Shown: positions 35,114 to 45,065 of the stretch, piece after piece
How positions within the stretch are numbered: the first letter of the stretch is position 1
Layout of the letters: each line of letters opens with the position of its first letter
Source of the DNA: an uncultured Dysgonomonas sp.
Lineage (GTDB): Bacteria > Bacteroidota > Bacteroidia > Bacteroidales > Dysgonomonadaceae
DNA length: 64,000 bases
NCBI RefSeq assembly: GCF_900079725.1
Contig: NZ_LT599032.1
Location: 1,580,209-1,644,208 of the forward strand
Direction of reading: 5' to 3'
Program-made: the position numbers and the translations under genes
The notes under the pieces: model-generated
The model's input: only the letters and a program-made list of their open reading frames with translations
Database searches by the model: none
Told to the model about the DNA's origin: nothing

Positions 35114-35581
35114 ATGAAAAAAAAAGCAATCTTTCCGGGAACATTTGATCCCTTTACGATAGGACATCATTCATTGGTAAAACGGTCTCTCGAATTAGTC
35201 GATGAGATCGTTATTGCCATTGGGAAGAATGATGCAAAAAAAAGCTATTTCTCTCTCGAACACCGTATAGATATGATACAATCACTCTATAAAAACGAGC
35301 CTCGCATCTCCGTAGAAACTTATGATAGCCTGACCGTAGATTTTGCAAAGACAGTGAAAGCACATTTTATAGTAAGAGGTATACGTTCGGTAAACGATTT
35401 CGAATACGAAAAAACAATTGCCGACATGAACCGGAAGATATCAGGAATAGAAACTTTTATCCTTTTCACTGAACCAGAACTCACACATATTAGTTCTACC
35501 ATAGTACGCGAGTTATTAAGATTCGGACATGATGTCAGCGAATTTATACCCGAAGGCATGAATCTGAATACCTGGCAATAG
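35114..35581 (+). CDS. coaD: Pantetheine-phosphate adenylyltransferase
   Basis: 155 residues from the ATG at 35114; the frame is open upstream into recQ, but this start gives the normal family length and beginning. It adds AMP to 4'-phosphopantetheine in coenzyme A synthesis. The nucleotidyltransferase motif [10 protein letters not shown] (9-18) and '[10 protein letters not shown]' are present. It lies 4 bp after recQ and 66 bp before the S41 protease gene. Confidence 0.95.
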   Translation: MKKKAIFPGTFDPFTIGHHSLVKRSLELVDEIVIAIGKNDAKKSYFSLEHRIDMIQSLYKNEPRISVETYDSLTVDFAKTVKAHFIVRGIRSVNDFEYEKTIADMNRKISGIETFILFTEPELTHISSTIVRELLRFGHDVSEFIPEGMNLNTWQ

Positions 35582-35647
35582 ATCTGAATTACACAGAACA
35601 ATATTCGTAATTTTACGAAAACATAAATATAATCAAGATAAATATAT

Positions 35648-37246
35648 ATGAAAAGAGTTATTATCGCGGCTCTGTGCTTTCTTACTATTGTAGCTTCTGC
35701 CTCTGCCCAATTCAAAATGAGTGAAGGGTCTAAAAAGGTGGCGACAACAATGGCAATTATCGAAAATCTGTATGTAGATGATGTAAATGACCAAAAGCTA
35801 GCCGAAGATGCTATTAAGTCTCTTCTGGAGAAGCTAGACCCTCACTCTACCTATATCAGCACAGATGAAGTAAAAGATATGAATGAACCACTTGAGGGTA
35901 ACTTCGACGGAATAGGTATCTCATTTAACATGATGACCGATACACTTTACGTCATCGAAGCATTACCCGGAGGCCCTTCTGAAAAAGCCGGATTGATGGC
36001 CGGGGATAAAATTCTCTATGTAAATGATACGCTTATAGCAGGAGTAAAAAGATCTACCAAATATGTCATGTCTCGACTGAAGGGTCCTAAAGGAACAAAG
36101 GTGGATGTAAAGGTCCTGCGACGTGGTGTGCCGGAATTACTCGATTTTAAAATAACCCGTGCAAAGATACCGGTATATAGCATTGATGCTTCCTACATGG
36201 TAGATAACAATACGGGATATATCCGCATTATCCGATTCGGAGCCACTACTACAAAAGAATTTCAAGACGCCTTAGCTAAATTGAAGAAGGAAGGTATGAA
36301 GAATCTCATACTTGACCTTGAAGGTAACGGTGGAGGATATATGGCTCCCGCGATTGATCTGTCAGATGAATTTCTGAGTAAAGGTAAACTTATTGTTTAC
36401 ACCGAAGGATTGCGTCAACCGAGAAGAGATGAAGTATCGACTGAAAAAGGAAGTTTCGAAGAGGGAAAAGTGGTGATCATGATTAATGAAGGTTCGGCAT
36501 CGGCCAGTGAAATTTTGTCAGGCGCTGTTCAGGATTGGGACAGAGGTGTCATTGTTGGCCGACGCAGCTTCGGAAAAGGACTTGTACAAAGACAAATTCC
36601 ACTCCCTGACGAATCAATGATAAGGCTTACCGTAGCCCGCTACTATACTCCGACAGGACGTTCTATCCAAAAGCCCTATACAAGCGGGGACCTTACATCA
36701 TACAATATGGATGTGATAGAAAGATATAATAAAGGGGAAATGATGCACGCCGATAGCATCCACTTTCCTGACTCGCTAAAATACACTACACTGACCAATC
36801 ACAGGACTGTATATGGTGGCGGAGGTATTATGCCGGACTACTTTGTACCGTTAGACACAACAAATTACACACCATATTTCAGAAGCATTGCCAACAGGGG
36901 ACTTATCTATAAAGTTGCGTACAGCGAAGTAGATAATCACCGTAAAGATATACAGGATGAATATCCAACGAAAGAAGCTTTTCTGAAAAAGTACATTGTT
37001 CCGCAAAGCCTATTGGAAAAGATTGTAGCTGCCGGAGAAGAAGAAAAAATTACATATAACGAGGATGAGTTTAACAAGGCTTCGGATTTAATCAGAATGC
37101 AACTGAAGATGCTTCTAGCCCGGGATGTTTATGATACGGAAACATCTCTCAAGATATATAACGAGTATAGTGAGACGTTTAAAAAAGCATATGAAATCAT
37201 ACACGATGATAATCTATATAACAGCTTGCTGAAAGGAAAGAATTGA
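35648..37246 (+). CDS. S41 family C-terminal processing peptidase
   Basis: 532 residues with a signal peptide (1-20, ending SASA-Q). A PDZ domain lies at about 85-165. The peptidase core has GSASASE at 282-288, with the nucleophile probably Ser285, and the catalytic Lys at 310 in RRSFGKG. Such CtpA/Tsp enzymes cut proteins near their C-terminus in the periplasm and affect envelope protein turnover. A second C-terminal region of about 150 residues is helical. The gene follows coaD and ends at a strong terminator. A 7-bp inverted repeat with a TT centre (TTCGTAA/TTACGAA, 35605-35620) lies upstream. Confidence 0.92.
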   Translation: MKRVIIAALCFLTIVASASAQFKMSEGSKKVATTMAIIENLYVDDVNDQKLAEDAIKSLLEKLDPHSTYISTDEVKDMNEPLEGNFDGIGISFNMMTDTLYVIEALPGGPSEKAGLMAGDKILYVNDTLIAGVKRSTKYVMSRLKGPKGTKVDVKVLRRGVPELLDFKITRAKIPVYSIDASYMVDNNTGYIRIIRFGATTTKEFQDALAKLKKEGMKNLILDLEGNGGGYMAPAIDLSDEFLSKGKLIVYTEGLRQPRRDEVSTEKGSFEEGKVVIMINEGSASASEILSGAVQDWDRGVIVGRRSFGKGLVQRQIPLPDESMIRLTVARYYTPTGRSIQKPYTSGDLTSYNMDVIERYNKGEMMHADSIHFPDSLKYTTLTNHRTVYGGGGIMPDYFVPLDTTNYTPYFRSIANRGLIYKVAYSEVDNHRKDIQDEYPTKEAFLKKYIVPQSLLEKIVAAGEEEKITYNEDEFNKASDLIRMQLKMLLARDVYDTETSLKIYNEYSETFKKAYEIIHDDNLYNSLLKGKN

Positions 37247-37261
37247 TATTCTATTATAGAC

Positions 37262-37298
37262 AAAACGGGTTGCATAATACATTTATGCAACCCGTTTT
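37262..37298. terminator. Bidirectional terminator
   Basis: A 16-bp stem AAAACGGGTTGCATAA with its complement and a short loop lies between the S41 gene and the convergent glycosyltransferase. Confidence 0.88.
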
Positions 37299-37313
37299 AT
37301 TTATCTATGATAT

Positions 37314-38336
37314 TTAAATATTGAACTTATCTATTGCTTCTTTCAGATAAAAACCGGATTGTAGTTTCTTGCTCATTTCAATAACATTTCGTTTCATCTC
37401 ATTATAATACCCGGGAGTGATAGACGAAAGAATACTATTTATCTCGGTTAGGGAATCAATAGTTATCCCTATTCTATTTTCTTCAATCATAGGTGCTAAC
37501 GCCGCATGTTTCCATATAATTACAGGCAGATGGCTTTTAATGTAGAACGATATCTTATGCGGAGTATTGTATTCGAGATAAGCGCCAAAACTTCCGGAGC
37601 ATTCATCCATCGAATCACCATCCCATACAAGGCCAAAATCATCATTATTGGTAAGAATAAAAGTATCGCTATCTATATATCCTCTGCAATGGAAATCATT
37701 GGTATCGGCAATATCAAATCTATCGCCATAAATATTTAATACAAAGTTTCTTGGAGAAGAGATAAATTCATACAAAAATGCATTCTTTCTACGGTTTAAT
37801 GCTCCTGCATAACATATGCTATATGGATTATTATTGTCTAATCTGAATTCAGGTTTACGTTCTTCCTTAGATAGGAAATGCCACACACCCAGTGAATTTA
37901 TTTCAGCTTTTATATTATGAGCTGTCAGCCAATCAGCCATCTTCTGATTTGTTGCAATAATAAAATCGGAGTGGTTCAATCGGCCTATTTCCTGTTCTAT
38001 AGATATTCTTTTTCTGCGGAAGGAGCCCAAATCATGTATCAAGGAGATCACTCTGGTATTTTTCAAGTGAGCTACTCTACACAGCAAAACATAATATTTC
38101 TTTGTTGGATATTGGATAAACAGAATCCCGTTAGTGGGGATCAATATAAGTCCTTTGATAGTTCCGACAAGGTTGCGGATAAAATCAGTTACCTTACTTT
38201 GGCTAAAACTTTGCTTCAATCCAATATTCCGATAACCAAATTTATCCAAAAGTGCCTCTGTGTCTGTGCGGGCATCATTTCCGGCAGACACTCCTTTGTA
38301 ATTTCGTGAAATATAAACTGATTTCCTTTTATTCAT
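37314..38336 (-). CDS. Glycosyltransferase, galactofuranosyltransferase-like
   Basis: 340 residues, soluble, GT-B-like. The phrase 'LILIPTNGILFIQYPTKKYY' and HDLGSFRRKRI, together with GLVWDGDSMDECSGSFG and NTPHKISFYIKSHLPVIIW, resemble the Gtf3/WbbI group, which adds glucosyl or galactofuranosyl residues to surface glycans or glycoproteins. The gene is isolated from other glycan genes. The family is reasonably clear, donor and acceptor are not. A nested palindrome at 38352-38403 lies just upstream. Confidence 0.7.
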   Translation of the reverse strand: MNKRKSVYISRNYKGVSAGNDARTDTEALLDKFGYRNIGLKQSFSQSKVTDFIRNLVGTIKGLILIPTNGILFIQYPTKKYYVLLCRVAHLKNTRVISLIHDLGSFRRKRISIEQEIGRLNHSDFIIATNQKMADWLTAHNIKAEINSLGVWHFLSKEERKPEFRLDNNNPYSICYAGALNRRKNAFLYEFISSPRNFVLNIYGDRFDIADTNDFHCRGYIDSDTFILTNNDDFGLVWDGDSMDECSGSFGAYLEYNTPHKISFYIKSHLPVIIWKHAALAPMIEENRIGITIDSLTEINSILSSITPGYYNEMKRNVIEMSKKLQSGFYLKEAIDKFNI

Positions 38337-38351
38337 CCTCTAATTACTCTA

Positions 38352-38403
38352 TATATCTTATCTCAGAGAATATGTATATTCCCTAAGATAAAGGTAAGAT
38401 ATA
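38352..38403. repeat. Nested palindrome upstream of the glycosyltransferase
   Basis: Outer arms TATATCTTA (38352-38360) and TAAGATATA (38395-38403) surround an inner palindrome GAATATGTATATTC (38368-38381). The position 16 bp upstream of the start suggests a regulatory site. Confidence 0.5.
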
Positions 38404-38495
38404 TTTCTCGAACCCGGAAAGAATGTATGAAAAGTATGAACCGGTAATATCCAGTACAGAGAGCTGGGGAACTTAACGAAGCAAAAAGACTTGAT

Positions 38496-38753
38496 TTAAT
38501 CTTTTATTTCCTCATATTTTACATATTCGCCCTCATCTTTAGAGAATATCTTTTTATTTGAGCCAGAGGATGTATGCTCCGACCGTCCCGAAGAAGAGGT
38601 GTTATTAGAAGTATATCTATTATTGGAAGTATATCCGCTATGTGATGTGGAAGGTTTTCCGAAAATAAAAGACGACACCCCTCTGACCACTGATAGCAAA
38701 ACCATCACTCCAAATATAATTATGGCAAATATTAGAAAAAGCAGAAATGTCAT
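38496..38753 (-). CDS. Small membrane protein, DUF4834-like
   Basis: 85 residues: one membrane helix at about 3-28 (LLFLIFAIIIFGVMVLLSVV), a short basic loop, then a Ser/Thr/Asn-rich region with repeats of 'YTSNN' and a charged C-terminus KYEEIKD. This matches small DUF4834 proteins of Bacteroidota, whose function is unknown. An AGGTCGCAGACCT palindrome sits 20 bp upstream of the start. Confidence 0.7.
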   Translation of the reverse strand: MTFLLFLIFAIIIFGVMVLLSVVRGVSSFIFGKPSTSHSGYTSNNRYTSNNTSSSGRSEHTSSGSNKKIFSKDEGEYVKYEEIKD

Positions 38754-38773
38754 TTTGTATAAATTATTAGTTC

Positions 38774-38786
38774 AGGTCGCAGACCT
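38774..38786. promoter_or_regulatory. AGGTC-type palindrome upstream of the DUF4834-like gene
   Basis: AGGTCGCAGACCT is 20 nt from the ATG of the minus-strand gene. Related to 16813, 23397 and 63625. Confidence 0.45.
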
Positions 38787-38944
38787 AATTATTACTTTGA
38801 TAAGTAAAAGGAACAAGTGTGAGTTATCCTTTCATTTACTACCTTGGCAAATATAATACACTGATATTAGATAAAACTAAGAAACAACATGTAAGTTCGA
38901 TTGTTTCAATTTATTTAACAAGAGTTTATTATCTTAAACAATAA

Positions 38945-39526
38945 TCACAAAAGAGCGGTCTGAGTGTCGGACAGAACTGTATGCTGGAACAATATGCTAC
39001 AACCAATAAGAATAAGAATGATCCCTCCGGCTATATTAATACGCAGATTACACCTCTGGCCTGCTTTACAGCCAAATATAATTCCGAATGAAGACATCAT
39101 AAAAGTTACCACGCCGACAATTAATGCGGGAAGTAGTATCTGTACATTAACCAAGGACAAAGATAACCCCACTGCCGTGGCATCTATACTAGTGGCTACA
39201 GCCAGACCAAACATCACTTTAAAATTAAGCGGATTGAATGGAGAACTATCTTCATCTTTCAAACTGGCAACTATTACCCTTACTCCCAGAAAGCATAAAA
39301 TACCAAAAGCCAGCCAATGATCGAACTGTTCGATATAACGAGCAAATGTAGAACCGACAAACCACCCGAAAACAGTAAGGCTCATCTGTATAAAAGCCAG
39401 CATACCGGCTATTTTGAGTACATTTATTGTTTTGTGGTTTCCTATTACAGCCCCACTGGTAAGAGCGACAACTAAACTATCCATCGAAAGGCCCACTGCC
39501 AATGCTACAATCTGAATCATATCCAT
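38945..39526 (-). CDS. mntP: MntP family manganese efflux pump
   Basis: 193 residues, six membrane helices in two related halves. The repeats GLSMDSLVVAL and ATSIDATAVGLSL carry the conserved Asp residues of MntP. It would export Mn(II). Its start overlaps the upstream nitroreductase stop by 10 bp, so it is co-transcribed with it. There is therefore no room for the Mn-sensing riboswitch that precedes mntP in some bacteria. Confidence 0.88.
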   Translation of the reverse strand: MDMIQIVALAVGLSMDSLVVALTSGAVIGNHKTINVLKIAGMLAFIQMSLTVFGWFVGSTFARYIEQFDHWLAFGILCFLGVRVIVASLKDEDSSPFNPLNFKVMFGLAVATSIDATAVGLSLSLVNVQILLPALIVGVVTFMMSSFGIIFGCKAGQRCNLRINIAGGIILILIGCSILFQHTVLSDTQTALL

Positions 39527-40035
39527 TCGGTTATTTCAGACAAAGACTTACGCTTCTTTTCCGGAGATATACTTTTATCCATGTCGATATATCCAAGCGG
39601 GAATATGGCAATAGGTTCGAGATTCGGGGATAAGTTCAGCACCCCTGTCAATACATCCGGTTTAAAATTACATATCCAGCATGTACCTAAACCAATTCCC
39701 GCTGCTGCAAGACAAATATGTTCTGCTGCAATGGCAGCATCTACATCTCCGAAATCTTTATTATCCGAACCTGCCCTCTTCCACGATATAGAAGAGTCTT
39801 TACACACTACAATATGTACCGGAGCAGATTTAAACCACTCTCTGTTATATGATTCCTGTATGCAGGATATCACAGATTGATTACGGATGATGAAAAACTT
39901 CCATGGCTGATTATTACAGGCAGAAGGTGCCAGCCTTGCACATTCGAGAATGTAATTGATCTTATCTTCCTCTACAGCGCGGGAAAGATAAGCCCTGACC
40001 GAATAGCGACTTTCGATGAGTTCTTTTAGTTTCAT
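39517..40035 (-). CDS. Nitroreductase family protein
   Basis: 172 residues, an FMN-dependent oxidoreductase. It begins with SRYSVRAYLSRAV and APSACNNQPWKFF, both typical of FMN-binding in this family, and ends with the conserved 'AIFPLGYID' segment. It probably reduces quinones or other substrates with NAD(P)H. It is the first gene of a pair with mntP and is separated from the GT2 gene by a terminator. Confidence 0.88.
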   Translation of the reverse strand: MKLKELIESRYSVRAYLSRAVEEDKINYILECARLAPSACNNQPWKFFIIRNQSVISCIQESYNREWFKSAPVHIVVCKDSSISWKRAGSDNKDFGDVDAAIAAEHICLAAAGIGLGTCWICNFKPDVLTGVLNLSPNLEPIAIFPLGYIDMDKSISPEKKRKSLSEITEWI

Positions 40036-40053
40036 TAGTGATCTTATAGTTGC

Positions 40054-40084
40054 AAAAAATGCCGGTATTCTTACATCGGCATTT
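40054..40084 (-). terminator. Terminator after the GT2 gene
   Basis: On the minus strand AAATGCCG and CGGCATTT form a stem followed by T6. Confidence 0.75.
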
Positions 40085-40089
40085 CAGAT

Positions 40090-41040
40090 TTATAGTTCTT
40101 CTGTTATCTTATAATCGTTCCTGACAGTTGAATTTCGCGAGACAATCTCACCCAAAAATCCGGCGAGAAACAATTGCGTACCCAACAACATCATAGTCAA
40201 AGCAATATAAAAATATGGAGAATTTGTAACCAGCGGATGCGGAATACCCTTACTGATAGCGTATAACTTATTCGCACCAACAATAACTACGGCTATAAAG
40301 CCCAGCAGGAACATAACCGTTCCCCACAATCCGAAAAAGTGCATCGGCTTACGTCCGAATACGGAAAGGAACCAAAGTGTAAGCAGATCCAGATAACCGT
40401 TTACAAAACGGCTAAGACCTACAAATTTGCTTTTTCCATATTTACGGGCCTGATGATGTACTGCCTTTTCCCCTATTTTATTGAATCCGGCTATTTTGGC
40501 CAGGTAAGGAATATAACGATGCATATCATTATATACCTCTATACTTTTTACGACTTCTTTCCGGTACGATTTCAATCCGCAATTAAAGTCATGCAGTTTC
40601 ACTCCCGATACCTTACGGGCTGTTGCATTAAATAACTTGGTAGGTAAAGTTTTGGACAACGGGTCGTAGCGTTTCTTTTTCCATCCCGACACCAAATCAT
40701 AGCCATCCTCTTTTATCATTTTATATAGTGAAGGAATTTCATCCGGACTATCCTGCATATCTGCATCCATAGTGATTATAACATCTCCCTCTGCTTTCTG
40801 AAATGCACAATGGAGTGCAGGAGACTTACCGTAATTACGTCTGAAACGTATTGCTTTTATTTCTGGAGAGGTTTCCTTGAGGGTGCTTATGACATCCCAC
40901 GACCGATCGGTACTACCATCATCGACAAAGATTACTTCATATGAATACCCGTTCTCATCCATTACCCGCTTTATCCACGCGTAAAGTTCCGGAAGAGATT
41001 CTTCTTCATTCAGCAACGGTATTACAACAGATATGTCCAT
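40090..41040 (-). CDS. GT2 glycosyltransferase of the DPM/ArnC type
   Basis: 316 residues. The cytosolic GT2 domain has 'VVIPLLNEEESLPELY', DDGSTDRSWD and the metal motif MDADMQDSPDE. Two membrane helices follow (about 235-257 and 270-293). Such enzymes transfer a sugar from a nucleotide donor to a polyprenyl phosphate. It follows the DUF4199 gene by 26 bp and probably shares its transcript. The sugar is unknown. Confidence 0.88.
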   Translation of the reverse strand: MDISVVIPLLNEEESLPELYAWIKRVMDENGYSYEVIFVDDGSTDRSWDVISTLKETSPEIKAIRFRRNYGKSPALHCAFQKAEGDVIITMDADMQDSPDEIPSLYKMIKEDGYDLVSGWKKKRYDPLSKTLPTKLFNATARKVSGVKLHDFNCGLKSYRKEVVKSIEVYNDMHRYIPYLAKIAGFNKIGEKAVHHQARKYGKSKFVGLSRFVNGYLDLLTLWFLSVFGRKPMHFFGLWGTVMFLLGFIAVVIVGANKLYAISKGIPHPLVTNSPYFYIALTMMLLGTQLFLAGFLGEIVSRNSTVRNDYKITEEL

Positions 41041-41066
41041 CGGGATACTACTAGTTAATTAAAGGC

Positions 41067-41615
41067 TTAAGGCCTGTTATTATTCATATTACTTGTACTA
41101 TTTACAAGAAAGCTCATAAGAAAACCAAGAACTACCCCTAATATCATATTACCGATAAACTCGGAGATAATATATAAAGGTTTTCCTGTAACGATATAAA
41201 GGTATATTTCTTTCTGATCGGGCTGGAGATTAGGCATTTTATCTACCATTGCTATAAAGGGCGCCGTCATCTTCATAAAAAATCCCGGATCTATAAATTT
41301 ATAATGAGCGTACATGATTACAGCCTCAAAGAAAGAGGCAAAGAAACAGATCAGCACGACAAAAAAGACACACGACCATATACCCTTCGGCTTATCCGGT
41401 TCTGAAGCTTTATATTTAAAGGTAAAAATATAAATAAGCAGAAATGTACCGACATTCAATAGATAGAATATATAAATAAACACATGATCGGAGAATCCGG
41501 CGCCTATCTTAAACATATATTTAAACATCCAGAACAGCCCCAGAATAGCCCCATAATGCATGGCGTACCTGAGTAACGACGTTCCCCTCTCCTTTATATC
41601 CGTACTATCAATCAT
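41067..41615 (-). CDS. DUF4199 family membrane protein
   Basis: 182 residues with about four hydrophobic segments (residues 17-40, 45-65, 78-105 and 148-172). Its pattern matches DUF4199, a Bacteroidota membrane family without a known function, often found next to a GT2 dolichol-phosphate-mannose-synthase-like gene, as here. The pair may act together at the inner membrane; this is inferred from position. Confidence 0.75.
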   Translation of the reverse strand: MIDSTDIKERGTSLLRYAMHYGAILGLFWMFKYMFKIGAGFSDHVFIYIFYLLNVGTFLLIYIFTFKYKASEPDKPKGIWSCVFFVVLICFFASFFEAVIMYAHYKFIDPGFFMKMTAPFIAMVDKMPNLQPDQKEIYLYIVTGKPLYIISEFIGNMILGVVLGFLMSFLVNSTSNMNNNRP

Positions 41616-41647
41616 TGTGCTACAAATGTAAGAAATTTGTTTAAAAC

Positions 41648-41681
41648 AAATAAGTGTAAATCGGAGGATTTACACTTATTT
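41648..41681 (-). terminator. Terminator of lon
   Basis: A 15-bp stem, AAATAAGTGTAAATC with GATTTACACTTATTT, loop GGAG. It lies between the lon stop and the DUF4199 start. Confidence 0.85.
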
Positions 41682-41687
41682 CATTTA

Positions 41688-44168
41688 TCAGTTTGCTGCC
41701 TTTTCTTCTTTTACCGTTAAATCCAGCGGTTCTTTAATTTTCTCCTTTAACAAAGCTATATCCAGAACCTCCTTTATATCATCCACATAGTGAAAAGTCA
41801 ACCCTTTCAGATAAAGCGGCTTTATTTCATCAATATCTTTCTTATTTTCTTTACAAAGAATTATATCTTTTATTCCGGCACGTTTAGCTGCCAGTATCTT
41901 TTCGCGGATACCGCCAACCGGCAAGACCTTACCACGCAACGTTATTTCCCCTGTCATAGCGAGATTAGCTTTCACTCTGCGTTGGGTAAAAGCCGAAGCC
42001 AGAGATGTTACCATGGTAATACCTGCTGACGGACCGTCTTTGGGAATAGCCCCTTCAGGCACATGAACATGAACATTCCAGTTATCAAAAACCTTTTCAT
42101 CAATACCGAAATGTTGTGAATGGGAATGAAGATACTCCAGTGCCAATACGGCAGATTCCTTCATCACATCGCCCAGATTTCCGGTAAGGGTGAGTTTTCC
42201 TCCTTTACCTTTACTCAAGGATGTCTCAATAAAGAGTATCTCACCGCCAACCGAAGTCCAGGCCAATCCTGTAACTACTCCGGCATAACCATTACCCTGA
42301 TACTGGTCGCGGGTATATTCTATAGCTCCGAGGTATTCGAGTAAATCCTCAGGCTCAATAACCTTCTTGTATTCTTCTTCCGAAGCTACCTTGCGGGCAA
42401 CTTTACGCATCACTTTGGCTATCTTCTTATCCAATTCGCGGACTCCGGATTCACGTGTATAATTTTCAACAATCTTTTCGATTGTCTTTTTCGGAATATC
42501 AATTACATCCTTAGCCAAACCGTGATTTTCCATTTGTTTGGGAATCAGGTGGCGGCGGGCTATCTCTACTTTTTCTTCAATGATATAGCCACTTACATCA
42601 ATCAATTCCATACGGTCGAGCAACGGCTGGGAAATTGTAGACAGATTATTAGCTGTAGCAATAAACATTACTTTCGACAGGTCGTAATCTATATTCAGGT
42701 AATTATCGTGGAAAGCAGAATTCTGTTCGGGATCGAGTACCTCGAGTAATGCAGAAGAAGGATCTCCTTTAAAATCGCTTCCGATCTTATCCACTTCATC
42801 AAGGACAAACACGGGATTTGACGAACCGGCCTTCAATATATTCTGAATAATACGCCCCGGCATAGCTCCGATATATGTACGACGGTGACCGCGTATTTCC
42901 GATTCATCGTGTAATCCACCGAACGAAACACGCACGTAATTACGGTTCAGGGCTTTCGCGATAGATTTACCCAATGATGTTTTACCTACTCCCGGAGGGC
43001 CGTAAAGACAAATTATAGGCGATTTCAAATCTCCCTTCAGTTTCAATACTGCCAAGTGCTCGATTATACGCTCTTTCACCTTCTCCAGACCGAAATGATC
43101 CTGATCTAGCACTTTCTGCGCATTCTTCAGGTTGAAATTATCTTTCGTATATTCGCCCCAAGGCAAATCAAGTAATGTTTCTATATATGTGAATTGAGTA
43201 GAATAATCGGGAGACTGCGGATGCAAGCGCTCCAATTTACTCATTTCTTTTTCAAATGTCTGGGCAGCTTCTTTGTTCCACTTCTTCTTTTGTCCACGTT
43301 GTCTGAATTCATCCAGATCTGCCTGCTGAGGATTCCCTCCCAACTCGTCCTGAATAGTCTTGATTTGCTGTTGCAGGAAATACTCTTTTTGCTGCTGGTT
43401 CAACTCCTCACGTGTCTTCATCTGAATATTGAGTTTCATCTCCATCATCTGAGTCTCACGGTTGAGAATAACAAGCAGACGGTAAGCACGTTCCTTATCG
43501 TCGTCAATATCCAGCAAACTTTGTTTTTCAGTACCGGACACAGGCAAGTTGGCACAACAATAGTTCACCAAAAGTGGAGATACCACATCCGATTTTAGCC
43601 GTTGTATAAATTCTTTCGGCGGTTCGCCATACATACGCAGCATCTGTATTGTCATATCCCTTATAGAATCCAACAATGCTTTGTATTCCGTATCGTTTTT
43701 AAGGACAGGTACAGTTTCACGTATTTCGTAATGCCCTTTGAGAAAAGGTTCTATTTGTGTCAATTCTGTCAGTCGGAAACGTTTTTTACCTTGAAAAATG
43801 ACAGTTACATTTTCATCATCCGGCAACTCTATTACACGTATAATTTCGCCGATCACACCCATAGAATACAAGTCGGCAAATTCAGGATCATCATTTTCTG
43901 CGTCCTTTTGGCAGACTAAGCCGACATATTTTCCTTTCAGACGGTTTACACTCTTTATAAGCTTCAGCGATTTTTTACGGGCAACCGCAATTGGCATACT
44001 TGTTCCCGGAAAAATCACGGTATTACGAAGAGGTAAAATAGGCAATTCTTCTTTCAGATTTTTCTCGTTTATATAGCAATCCCCATCATCGAAGTCATTG
44101 GCTATAATTGAAATAACCGGTTCATTGCTTTCGTTTAGATGAAGAAAATCTCTCTTTTTATTAGACAT
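41688..44168 (-). CDS. lon: Endopeptidase La (Lon protease)
   Basis: 826 residues, full length. The N-terminal substrate domain begins '[19 protein letters not shown]'. The AAA+ module has Walker A GPPGVGKT at 390-397, Walker [10 protein letters not shown] and sensor residues. The protease domain has KDGPSAG with the catalytic Ser near 720 and a catalytic Lys near 760. Lon degrades damaged and regulatory proteins. The gene is divergent from the trmN6-like gene. No recognisable heat-shock element is visible upstream. Confidence 0.96.
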   Translation of the reverse strand: MSNKKRDFLHLNESNEPVISIIANDFDDGDCYINEKNLKEELPILPLRNTVIFPGTSMPIAVARKKSLKLIKSVNRLKGKYVGLVCQKDAENDDPEFADLYSMGVIGEIIRVIELPDDENVTVIFQGKKRFRLTELTQIEPFLKGHYEIRETVPVLKNDTEYKALLDSIRDMTIQMLRMYGEPPKEFIQRLKSDVVSPLLVNYCCANLPVSGTEKQSLLDIDDDKERAYRLLVILNRETQMMEMKLNIQMKTREELNQQQKEYFLQQQIKTIQDELGGNPQQADLDEFRQRGQKKKWNKEAAQTFEKEMSKLERLHPQSPDYSTQFTYIETLLDLPWGEYTKDNFNLKNAQKVLDQDHFGLEKVKERIIEHLAVLKLKGDLKSPIICLYGPPGVGKTSLGKSIAKALNRNYVRVSFGGLHDESEIRGHRRTYIGAMPGRIIQNILKAGSSNPVFVLDEVDKIGSDFKGDPSSALLEVLDPEQNSAFHDNYLNIDYDLSKVMFIATANNLSTISQPLLDRMELIDVSGYIIEEKVEIARRHLIPKQMENHGLAKDVIDIPKKTIEKIVENYTRESGVRELDKKIAKVMRKVARKVASEEEYKKVIEPEDLLEYLGAIEYTRDQYQGNGYAGVVTGLAWTSVGGEILFIETSLSKGKGGKLTLTGNLGDVMKESAVLALEYLHSHSQHFGIDEKVFDNWNVHVHVPEGAIPKDGPSAGITMVTSLASAFTQRRVKANLAMTGEITLRGKVLPVGGIREKILAAKRAGIKDIILCKENKKDIDEIKPLYLKGLTFHYVDDIKEVLDIALLKEKIKEPLDLTVKEEKAAN

Positions 44169-44329
44169 ATTATCCTTTTATTTAGATTGGATTTACCCCC
44201 CTCCTCTGCAAGGGGCTGTAAAAATACAGAATTATAATTAACTTTGCTTTTAATATATAACAAAATTTGTGCCACAATGGATCTCAAGATTTGACTTTAC
44301 TGTATTTCAAGATTAAAGCGGACAAAAAC

Positions 44330-45040
44330 ATGCCAAATCCCTATTTCAAGTTTAAGCGATTCACTGTATACCATGATCTGTGCGCCATGAAGGTAGGCAC
44401 CGATGGAGTATTGCTTGGTGCATGGACAAAAATTAACGGGGCGAAGAAAGCTCTCGACATAGGTACAGGCTCGGGCCTGATAGCCTTAATGCTTGCTCAG
44501 AGAAACGACAAACTTCACATAGACGCTATTGATATCGATCACGATGCAATAGGGCAGGCAAAAGAAAACATAAAACGTTCAACTTTCTCTAGCCAAGTAA
44601 ACGCAATAGAATCTTCGCTACAAGATTTCAAACAATATGAAAGACAATATGATTTGATTGTATCCAATCCTCCTTTCTTTATTCAATCATTAAAATCGCC
44701 GCATAAAGAACGGACATTAGCCCGTCATACCGACAGTTTATCTTTGGAAGAATTGCTAGGGATTTCCGCAACCTTATTAACGAGTAGAGGAAAGCTATCC
44801 ATTATCTACCCGTTTGACCATAAAAAAAACCTATTGTCTATATCTAAAAATATCGGGCTGTATCCTTCGCGCATCACCAAAGTATATCCGACTCCGGCAT
44901 CCCCACCAAAACGGGTAGTAATCGAATTCACAAAGACAGAATCATCTCTAATTGAAACCAATCTGATCATCGAAAAAGAAAGACATATATATTCTGATGA
45001 ATTTACAGAGCTAGTAAGAGAGTTTTACCTAAAAATGTAG
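44330..45040 (+). CDS. tRNA1(Val) (adenine(37)-N6)-methyltransferase-like protein
   Basis: 236 residues from the ATG at 44330, where the typical start 'PNPYFKFKRFTVYHD' begins; the open frame extends further upstream. SAM-binding motif LDIGTGSGLIALMLAQ and the catalytic NPPF of N6-adenine methyltransferases (in SNPPFFIQS) are present, with a C-terminal part like TrmN6/YfiC. It would modify A37 of tRNA-Val. The upstream TAACTTTG (44239-44246) is a possible -7 element. It converges on the MATE gene with a 25-bp gap. Confidence 0.85.
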   Translation: MPNPYFKFKRFTVYHDLCAMKVGTDGVLLGAWTKINGAKKALDIGTGSGLIALMLAQRNDKLHIDAIDIDHDAIGQAKENIKRSTFSSQVNAIESSLQDFKQYERQYDLIVSNPPFFIQSLKSPHKERTLARHTDSLSLEELLGISATLLTSRGKLSIIYPFDHKKNLLSISKNIGLYPSRITKVYPTPASPPKRVVIEFTKTESSLIETNLIIEKERHIYSDEFTELVREFYLKM

Positions 45041-45065
45041 ACTACCTAAATGACGATAAGCACAC

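Noticed and set aside
39527-39560. Manganese riboswitch upstream of mntP
   Set aside because: The mntP start overlaps the nitroreductase gene, so no leader exists there.
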